From Chlamydiota bacterium (lineage in GTDB: Bacteria; Chlamydiota; Chlamydiia; Chlamydiales; Parachlamydiaceae), in the NCBI GenBank assembly GCA_013289325.1, contig JABDAE010000003.1, positions 1-55,278 of the forward strand: 55,278 nucleotides of DNA, in the 5' to 3' direction. Below are positions 48,917 through 55,278 of the stretch, piece after piece. The position numbers and the translations under genes are program-made. Numbering within the stretch: position 1 is the first letter of the stretch; each line of letters begins with the position of its first letter. Under the pieces are notes generated by a model, which was not told the origin of the DNA, ran no database searches, and saw only the letters and a list, made by a program, of their open reading frames with translations.

Positions 48917-51577
48917 ATGACAAAAAAAACAAAAATCCATAAATCGCTCATCATCGTCGAATCGCCTGCCAAAATCAAGACGCTAAGTAAATTTTTGGGC
49001 AGCGATTTTATCTTTGAATCTTCGATTGGCCACATTAGAGATCTACCCGAAAAAGAATTTGGGATCGATATCGAGCATGACTTTACCCCCAAATATGTGA
49101 CCATGCCAAATAAAGAAGAAGTGATTGCCAAATTGATTAAAGCGGCAAAAGGGTGCGACACAGTCTACCTATCCCCTGACCCTGACCGCGAGGGAGAAGC
49201 CATTGCATGGCACATTAAAGAAATATTGCCGCCGGATACCAATTGCAAAAGAGTTTCCTTTAACTCCATCACAAAAGATGCCGTTTTCAAAGCGCTGCAA
49301 AGCCCAAGAGAAATTGATACTGCCTTGGTACATGCCCAACAGGCAAGGCGAATGCTTGATCGAATGGTCGGCTACAAAATTTCCCCTATCTTAAATAGAA
49401 GAATTCAGCGCGGCAAACAATCGTCTGTTTCTGCCGGAAGAGTGCAATCTGTTGCGCTAAAGCTTGTCGTCGATAGAGAAAAAGAGATCGATGCATTTAA
49501 ACCCGTTGAATATTGGAACTTAACAGCTACCTTAAAGACGGATGTCGATACTCATAAGTTTAACGCTCACCTTTATACGGTCGATAACAAACGGATCGAA
49601 AAAGAACCTATAGAGGGTAAAGATCTTGAAATTATCAATAATGAAAAAAGCGCTCACGAAATCCTTGAGAGGATGAAGCAAAAACCATATACAGTCATGA
49701 AGGTGGAGAAAAAAGAGAAAAAGAGAAATCCGGTTGCCCCTTTTATTACGTCGACATTGCAGCAAGAGGCTAGCCGTCACCATGGGTTTTCTTCGGCAAG
49801 GACAATGAGCATTGCGCAAGGGCTTTATGAAGGAATCAATCTAGGTAATGAGGGACCAGAAGGTCTAATCACGTATATGCGTACAGACTCTGTAAGAGTT
49901 GTTAAAGAAGCAGTTGATGAGGCAAGAGAGTACATCCAAAAGATCTACGGCAAAAATTTTATCCCAGAACAACCGAAATACTATACTTCACAAAAAGCTG
50001 CGCAAGATGCCCATGAAGCCATTCGCCCTGCAAGTCTTCAATATCCACCAGAAGCTATTGAGAACTATTTAACGAAAGAGCAGTTTCTTCTTTATCAGCT
50101 GATCTGGAGAAGGTTTTTATCCTCGCAAATGACACCTGCCGTATACGATACGGTGTCTGCCGATATAGATGGTGGCTCTAAAGGCATTGTGGTAAGAGCA
50201 ACAGGATCTCAAATAAAATTCCAAGGCTTTTTGGCTGTTTATGAAGAAAGATTTGATGACGATACAAAAGATGATGAAAATAAAATGCTGCCGGTCCTTG
50301 AGGAAGGAATGTCTTTAGATCTTCTTGATGTCAACGCCGATCAAGCCTTTACAAGACCGCCGCCTCGTTTTACGGAAGCCTCTTTAGTTAAAGAACTTGA
50401 AAAATCCGGCATCGGTCGCCCCTCAACGTACGCGACGATTATGAATAAAATTCAAAGTAGGGAATACACCGTTAAAGAAGGGGGGCGTCTAAAACCGACA
50501 GAACTTGGCTCAGTTGTGACATTGCTGCTTGAAAATAACTTTCAAGAGATCATGAATATAGGCTTTACAGCTCATATGGAAGATGATCTTGAGCTCGTGG
50601 CAGAAAATAAAAAAGACTGGGTCACCTTGCTTAAAGACTTTTGGACTACCTTTTTGCCAACCGTTGAGCGCGCCGAAAAAGAGGGCTTTGTCCCTAAAAT
50701 CTTAACAGATCTCGATTGCCCTCTTTGCGGATCCAAACTTCAAAAAATTTGGTTTAAATCCAAATACTTTTACGGCTGCTCAAAGTACCCGGACTGCAAT
50801 TTTTCATCGCCGATCGAACAGCTTGAATTTAACAAAGAAGAATACGCCGAAAACTTCAATTGGGAACAACCTTGCCCCCTATGCCATAAGGAAATGAAAA
50901 TTCGCCATGGCCGATACGGCGCCTTTTTAGGGTGTACGGACTACCCGACCTGTAAAGGCATTGTCAATATCCCTAAAAAGGGAGAGGCCAATTTAAGCGA
51001 ACTTGAAACAGCGCCATGTCCTGCCATTGGATGCTCGGGAAATCTAACGCCTAAAAAATCTCGATTTGGAAAAATCTTTTACTCTTGCTCCACATTCCCC
51101 GAATGCGATGTGATCGTCAACGATCTATCCCAAGTACAGACAAAGTATGTCAACCACCCGCGCACTGCCTATGTCAAAAAAGTGAAAAAGGGAAAAGGAG
51201 GCAAAACTGATAAAAAAAGCGCTGCTAAAGAACCATCAAAGAAGGCTACAATAAAAACAAGTCCTGAGAAAAAAGTTGCTAAAGAGAAAAAAGGTGTTAA
51301 AGAGAAAGTGACCACTAAAGAAAAAAAGGTGAGAGCTTCTCCTGAAATGCAGATTACAACTGAACTTGCAGCCATTGTCGGAAGCCCAAAGCTTCCAAGA
51401 GGCGATGTATTAAAAAAACTTTGGGAATACATAAGAGAGCATGATCTGCAAGATAAAACCAATAAGCGCCTCATTTGTCCGGATGCACTTTTATCAAAAG
51501 TCTTTGGCAGCAAAGAGCCTCTTGATATGTTTAAAATGACCGCCATCATCAGCAAACACTTAAGTAAGCCGTCATGA
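48917..51577 (+). CDS. topA: DNA topoisomerase I with C-terminal SWIB domain
   Basis: The 886-residue enzyme relaxes negative supercoils. The start is ATG 48917; a TTG-started extension (48875) is rejected. The Toprim domain starts SLIIVESPAKIKTLSKFLG with SPDPDREGEAIAWH. The catalytic Tyr is in GLITYMRTDSVRV. Three C4 zinc ribbons follow (CPLCGSKLQ...CSKYPDC; CPLCHKEMK...CTDYPTC; CPAIGCSGN...CSTFPEC). A Lys-rich linker leads to a SWIB/MDM2-like domain in the last 75 residues (LAAIVGSPKLPRGDVLKKLW, then NKRLICPDALLSKVFG). This TopA-SWIB fusion is a known chlamydial feature, linked by proposal to chromatin handling with histone-like proteins. Confidence 0.96.
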   Translation: MTKKTKIHKSLIIVESPAKIKTLSKFLGSDFIFESSIGHIRDLPEKEFGIDIEHDFTPKYVTMPNKEEVIAKLIKAAKGCDTVYLSPDPDREGEAIAWHIKEILPPDTNCKRVSFNSITKDAVFKALQSPREIDTALVHAQQARRMLDRMVGYKISPILNRRIQRGKQSSVSAGRVQSVALKLVVDREKEIDAFKPVEYWNLTATLKTDVDTHKFNAHLYTVDNKRIEKEPIEGKDLEIINNEKSAHEILERMKQKPYTVMKVEKKEKKRNPVAPFITSTLQQEASRHHGFSSARTMSIAQGLYEGINLGNEGPEGLITYMRTDSVRVVKEAVDEAREYIQKIYGKNFIPEQPKYYTSQKAAQDAHEAIRPASLQYPPEAIENYLTKEQFLLYQLIWRRFLSSQMTPAVYDTVSADIDGGSKGIVVRATGSQIKFQGFLAVYEERFDDDTKDDENKMLPVLEEGMSLDLLDVNADQAFTRPPPRFTEASLVKELEKSGIGRPSTYATIMNKIQSREYTVKEGGRLKPTELGSVVTLLLENNFQEIMNIGFTAHMEDDLELVAENKKDWVTLLKDFWTTFLPTVERAEKEGFVPKILTDLDCPLCGSKLQKIWFKSKYFYGCSKYPDCNFSSPIEQLEFNKEEYAENFNWEQPCPLCHKEMKIRHGRYGAFLGCTDYPTCKGIVNIPKKGEANLSELETAPCPAIGCSGNLTPKKSRFGKIFYSCSTFPECDVIVNDLSQVQTKYVNHPRTAYVKKVKKGKGGKTDKKSAAKEPSKKATIKTSPEKKVAKEKKGVKEKVTTKEKKVRASPEMQITTELAAIVGSPKLPRGDVLKKLWEYIREHDLQDKTNKRLICPDALLSKVFGSKEPLDMFKMTAIISKHLSKPS

Positions 51578-52635
51578 AATATATGAGATCCCTTGCGAAA
51601 TGCGCTTTGCTTTTTTTCATTTTCCTTTGCACCGGCTGCTACGCCCCTTACGATCCTTATTGCGTCATGGGGGCAGATGAGTTTGTCATCGATTCATACA
51701 CCATTCGGCAAGGCAAGTTTGCCATCCTTCAAATGGAAGGGGTCGATGTCGAAGAGATCCCGCAAGAAGCTATGAATGAGTATGACGACGTAATAGCTGA
51801 AGATGATATTTTGAATATCACAATCTATCACCCCAAAAGACGGGATTTAATGGAAGCAGTTCAATTCATCAATACATCGATGGGGGGCTTCAGAGTCTGC
51901 CGTGGTATGGTGAATCTCCCAGACATTGCGCCCGTGCAAGTCGCAGGGCTTACGCTTGAAGAAGCCAAGAAAAAGCTAGAAGGAGAATTTCGCACTCACA
52001 TTCAAGAGGTAGAAGTCTTTGCCTCCTACAAAAATCGCCTCCAAAAGAAAGTGGAATTAATGGGTATGGTCGCACATGCCAATGTTCCAGTCGATGGGAA
52101 GGTGCGCCTTTATGATGTCTTAGCAAACGCCCATATTCCGCCTGACGCAAATCTTTTCATGAGCTACGTGATGCGAGATGGCCGCCCTCTTGCAGTAGAT
52201 CTTTATAAGCTTATTAACGAAGGAGATATGTGTCAAAATATTGTCATGCGGGGAGGTGATAAGATTTTCATCGCCAATAAAGCAGATAGCGCTGTAATGG
52301 TGATGGGAGAGGTCAACATCCCAAAACCCGTTTTTATGCCATACGGCTTTATGTCTCTTAGAGAAGCGCTTGTGCATGCGGGAGGAATTCCTTTTACCGG
52401 AAATAAGCAAAACATCCAAGTGATCCGCGGTAACTTAATAAGTCCTAAAATTTATGTACTAGCTTGGGAGCACATCATCCACCTTCCAAATGATAGCCTC
52501 CTGCTAATGCCAGGAGATACTATCTATGTTTCTGCTAAACCAATTACAGAATGGAATAGGTTTATTAGCCAGCTCCTTCCAAGCGCGCAAGCTTTGCAGA
52601 CAGGATATGGCATCTATAACCTAGTAAGTGAATAA
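51574..52635 (+). CDS. Polysaccharide export lipoprotein (Wza/SLBB family)
   Basis: The 353-residue protein has a lipoprotein signal peptide ending in the lipobox CTGC (about residues 20-23). The Poly_export domain begins IAEDDILNITIYHPKRRD and includes VNLPDIAPVQVAGLTLEEAK. SLBB-type segments follow (VMVMGEVNIPKPVFMPYGFM, then SLREALVHAGG; LLLMPGDTIYVSA). Wza-like proteins form the outer-membrane exit for capsule or exopolysaccharide. No Wzc or Wzx/Wzy homologue is in view, but UDP-sugar genes lie at 13-16 kb. ATGA overlap with topA suggests coupled translation. Confidence 0.87.
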   Translation: MKYMRSLAKCALLFFIFLCTGCYAPYDPYCVMGADEFVIDSYTIRQGKFAILQMEGVDVEEIPQEAMNEYDDVIAEDDILNITIYHPKRRDLMEAVQFINTSMGGFRVCRGMVNLPDIAPVQVAGLTLEEAKKKLEGEFRTHIQEVEVFASYKNRLQKKVELMGMVAHANVPVDGKVRLYDVLANAHIPPDANLFMSYVMRDGRPLAVDLYKLINEGDMCQNIVMRGGDKIFIANKADSAVMVMGEVNIPKPVFMPYGFMSLREALVHAGGIPFTGNKQNIQVIRGNLISPKIYVLAWEHIIHLPNDSLLLMPGDTIYVSAKPITEWNRFISQLLPSAQALQTGYGIYNLVSE

Positions 52636-52639
52636 TTCA

Positions 52640-55278
52640 ATGACAGAGCAAGAACGACCCAATCCAGAAGACTTATTAAAAATTGTAAAAAGACAAGAGC
52701 TGCAGAAAAAAAAAGGTAAACTTAAAATCTTTTTAGGCATGGCAGCAGGCGTTGGAAAAACGTATGCCATGCTAGAATCGATTCAAGCGTTAAAAGCGGA
52801 AAGGATGGATGTCGTCATCGGCGTTGTGGAAACACATGGAAGAGTTGAGACGGCGAGACTTCTTAAGGATTTAGAAGTTATTCCCCCCTTAAAACTAGAA
52901 TATAAGGGCAGCACTTTTTGCGAAGTCAATATCGATGCAATTATCGAAAGAGAGCCCGATGTCGTCGTTATCGATGAGCTAGCTCATAGCAATGTTGAAG
53001 GCACAAGGCACCCTAAAAGGTGGCAAGATGTCACCGAGCTTTTAGATAACGGCATCGATGTCTTTACAACTTTAAATGTACAGCACATTGAAAGTAGATC
53101 AGATCTTGTCGAAAGTATTTCAGGGATCACCATTAGAGAAACAGTTCCAGACACTGTCATCGACAGAGCCGCATCCATTGAGCTCATCGACATCACACCA
53201 GAAGAGCTGTTACAAAGACTTAAAGAGGGGAAAGTCTATTTAGGCAGTCAATCAAAAATAGCGGCTGATCACTTTTTCCAAATCGATCGCTTAACAGCCC
53301 TTCGCGAAATCGTGATGCGCTATGCAGCAGAAAAAGTGGATCACGATTTGCATGGGATGTTTTCTACCGTTGAAAGAAGTGAGGCGTGGAAGACGCGTGA
53401 GAGACTTCTTGTCGCAATTAGCCACCACCCCCACTCACAAAAGCTGATCAGAATCACAAGACGCCTTGCCTTCACGTTAAATGCCCCTTGGATTGCCCTG
53501 CATGTAGATGATGGAAAAACTCATAATGAAGAAGATCAAATCAGACTTTTAAACACTTTATCGCTCGCAAGAGATCTTGGAGCAGAAGTGATTACTGCAA
53601 CGGGTGAAGACATAGCTCAAGTCATTCAGCGTGTTGCAAGGCAAAAAAGCGTCACGCAAATCATTTTGGGTAGATCTCCAACTAATTGGCAGTGGTTATC
53701 GCGCTTTTTTAATCAAGAGTCACTTCTGGATAGGCTATCGAGAAATTGCAGCGATATCGATTTACATGTCATTCGCAAGACCCTTTTTCCAAAAGGATCT
53801 TCTGAAAAAAAGTTTAAGATCAACACGCCAAGCTTTAACTTCTCATACCTTTGGTCTATAGTCTTTGTCTTAGGTATGACATGTATCAATGCCCTACTTC
53901 TCCCCTTTGCTTCTTATCATGTTGCAGGATATGTTTTTCTTTTAGGCATATTACTTTTAAGCCTTTTCTTCAAAAAAGGTCCTGTGCTGTTTTCTTCTTT
54001 GCTTTTGAGTTTAATCTGGTATTTATATTTTATTCCTGACAATGATTTAAAAAATGATTTAATTTCCGATACAAAGACAGAAGATTTAGTCATGGTCGTC
54101 TTTTATCTTTTGACAGCACTTGTCGCTGGGGTTTTAATCGATCGTGAAAAGATTTCAAAGGAAATGCTCCTCAAAAGAGAAAAATCTCTTGAGGTCATGT
54201 ATGAAATTGTGCAGACAATTGCAAGTGGCCCTTCGCTTGACGACGTCTCTCTTAAGGTCTCAAATAAAATTGGCTCTGTACTAAATGGCACGTGTGAGAT
54301 CGTTTTAAAGCCGGCAAAAGATCACTTCACCCCAAATGCCAGCTCAACTCTTTTAAAAGAGGATAAGGAATTGGCCTGCGCTAATTGGGTTTTTCACAAC
54401 GGTAAAGATGCGGGTTGGTCTACGTCGACACTTCCTCTTTTACAAAACCTATACATCCCATTAAAGACTACAAGCGATCTAGTCGGGATTTTAATCTTTC
54501 ATCCCACTCGCAAAAAGTTATTAACGAGTGAAGAGATGAATTTTCTATACTCTGTTGCCCAGCAACTTGCTATCTACATCAAACGGGGATTTTCTAAAGA
54601 TAAAGAACAAACATTAGCTCAGCAGCGCCGCGCTGAAAAAATTTATCAATCAATTTTAAATTTAATCTCAAATTTATTTGAAGGTCCTCTTTTAACCATC
54701 CAAGACAACGTCAACCTGCTTACCTCAAAAAAAGAGATCCATATAAAATCAGAACTTATCACTCCCGCACAAAACATCGGCATGGCTTCTACTAGTTTGC
54801 AAAAAATTCTAAATAACATCTCTGCAATGGTCAATCTAAGCGCTGGACTTTCTCCTTTAAAATTTAAAACTGAGTCAACCAAAGAATTAGCTGCCTCCTG
54901 CTTTCAAAAAATAAAAAGTCAAAGTTCTGCATATGATTGGCACCTTGAAATTGAAGAACCTCTTCCAAAGCTTTTACTAGACTTAGATCTCATTGAACTC
55001 TTAATTGATAACCTAGCGTTTCATGCGATTGAATACGCACCCCTCAACTCAAAAATCACCATGCAAGTGAAACAAATTCATAGCCGCGTCATGATTTCTC
55101 TTATCAATGAAGGGCAAACAATTCCACTTGATCTTTTGGAAGTTTCTTTTGAAAAGCTCTATCGAATACCTGGTACTAAATTCTCACGACTTGGCTTTGG
55201 TTTGGCGATCGCCAAGACCATTACCAAGATTCACCACGGAAAGCTCTCTATTGAACACAATCCAAAAGGTGGTATGAT
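52640..55278 (+). CDS. KdpD-type sensor protein without the phospho-acceptor His, C-terminus cut
   Basis: At least 879 residues are open to the window edge. The order is KdpD N-terminal domain with the Walker-like MAAGVGKTYAMLES (about residue 33), VIDELAHSNVEGTRHPKRWQ and TLNVQHIES; a UspA-like domain (about 250-375); four membrane helices with the DUF4118 pattern (about 398-500); a GAF-like segment; and the kinase core. In the H-box, where KdpD has SHDLRTPL, this protein reads SNLFEGPL: the His codon is AAT (54671-54673). The N-box keeps one Asn (IDNLAFHAIEYAP) and the G-box reads SRLGFGLAIAKTI. It may be a regulator without kinase function. No kdpE or kdpABC is visible. Confidence 0.88.
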   Translation, partial: MTEQERPNPEDLLKIVKRQELQKKKGKLKIFLGMAAGVGKTYAMLESIQALKAERMDVVIGVVETHGRVETARLLKDLEVIPPLKLEYKGSTFCEVNIDAIIEREPDVVVIDELAHSNVEGTRHPKRWQDVTELLDNGIDVFTTLNVQHIESRSDLVESISGITIRETVPDTVIDRAASIELIDITPEELLQRLKEGKVYLGSQSKIAADHFFQIDRLTALREIVMRYAAEKVDHDLHGMFSTVERSEAWKTRERLLVAISHHPHSQKLIRITRRLAFTLNAPWIALHVDDGKTHNEEDQIRLLNTLSLARDLGAEVITATGEDIAQVIQRVARQKSVTQIILGRSPTNWQWLSRFFNQESLLDRLSRNCSDIDLHVIRKTLFPKGSSEKKFKINTPSFNFSYLWSIVFVLGMTCINALLLPFASYHVAGYVFLLGILLLSLFFKKGPVLFSSLLLSLIWYLYFIPDNDLKNDLISDTKTEDLVMVVFYLLTALVAGVLIDREKISKEMLLKREKSLEVMYEIVQTIASGPSLDDVSLKVSNKIGSVLNGTCEIVLKPAKDHFTPNASSTLLKEDKELACANWVFHNGKDAGWSTSTLPLLQNLYIPLKTTSDLVGILIFHPTRKKLLTSEEMNFLYSVAQQLAIYIKRGFSKDKEQTLAQQRRAEKIYQSILNLISNLFEGPLLTIQDNVNLLTSKKEIHIKSELITPAQNIGMASTSLQKILNNISAMVNLSAGLSPLKFKTESTKELAASCFQKIKSQSSAYDWHLEIEEPLPKLLLDLDLIELLIDNLAFHAIEYAPLNSKITMQVKQIHSRVMISLINEGQTIPLDLLEVSFEKLYRIPGTKFSRLGFGLAIAKTITKIHHGKLSIEHNPKGGM

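Overview
The window reads as a chromosomal stretch of a member of the Chlamydiota, most likely an amoeba- or arthropod-associated ('environmental') family rather than Chlamydia itself. This rests on gene content, not on a database search. A single double-length UvrA carries four ATPase motif sets, topoisomerase I has a C-terminal SWIB domain, and the block rplY-pth-rpsF-rpsR-rplI and the pairing of mnmE with nth are typical of the phylum. The many accessory genes (eukaryote-like kinase, patatins, collagen-like proteins, inverse-autotransporter-like barrel, MORN protein, acyl-CoA dehydratase activase) point away from the reduced Chlamydia genomes.

Layout. 1-5.2 kb: two methyltransferases, tRNA-Gln, prsA and the translation block. 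5.2-7.3 kb: tRNA-Ser and a Ser/Thr kinase. 7.3-16 kb: uvrA followed by an overlapping UDP-sugar operon (UDP-glucuronate decarboxylase, UDP-glucose dehydrogenase, RfbC-type epimerase). 16-16.9 kb: a repeat-rich scar with a 0.25-kb palindrome, a dead transposase and a fragment of a small palindromic element. 16.9-23 kb: tgt, mnmE and nth interleaved with two patatin paralogues, one of which has lost its catalytic motifs. 23.2-26.6 kb: a minus-strand operon of a GT32-like glycosyltransferase, a carboxynorspermidine-decarboxylase-like enzyme and a DUF3326 protein. 27.5-32.7 kb: a two-gene iron-sulphur system related to 2-hydroxyacyl-CoA dehydratase and its activator. 32.8-37.2 kb (minus): a bufferin-like RiPP cluster (secreted two-cysteine precursor, DUF692 MNIO enzyme, DUF2063 partner) running into rsmB and pgeF. 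37.3-45.4 kb: a MORN protein, two collagen-like secreted proteins, coaD/rsmD, yggT/dusB and a Cys-rich outer-membrane barrel. 45.5-55.3 kb: parB, a TPR-like protein, dprA, topA, a Wza-like export lipoprotein and a KdpD-type sensor lacking its phospho-acceptor histidine.

Two things stand out. First, the bufferin-like cluster: precursor, modifying enzyme and partner are complete and adjacent, with a hairpin between precursor and enzymes. Second, the window is colonised by small non-autonomous palindromic elements. Three full copies (162-163 bp) each have a 5-bp target duplication and lie between convergent genes; they share a loop but have different, still complementary, upper stems. An unrelated 160-bp palindrome, flanked by TA, is inserted in frame inside rsmD and adds 54 codons, much like the Rickettsia palindromic elements.

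All functional statements come from reading motifs and gene order by eye; no alignment or folding program was run.
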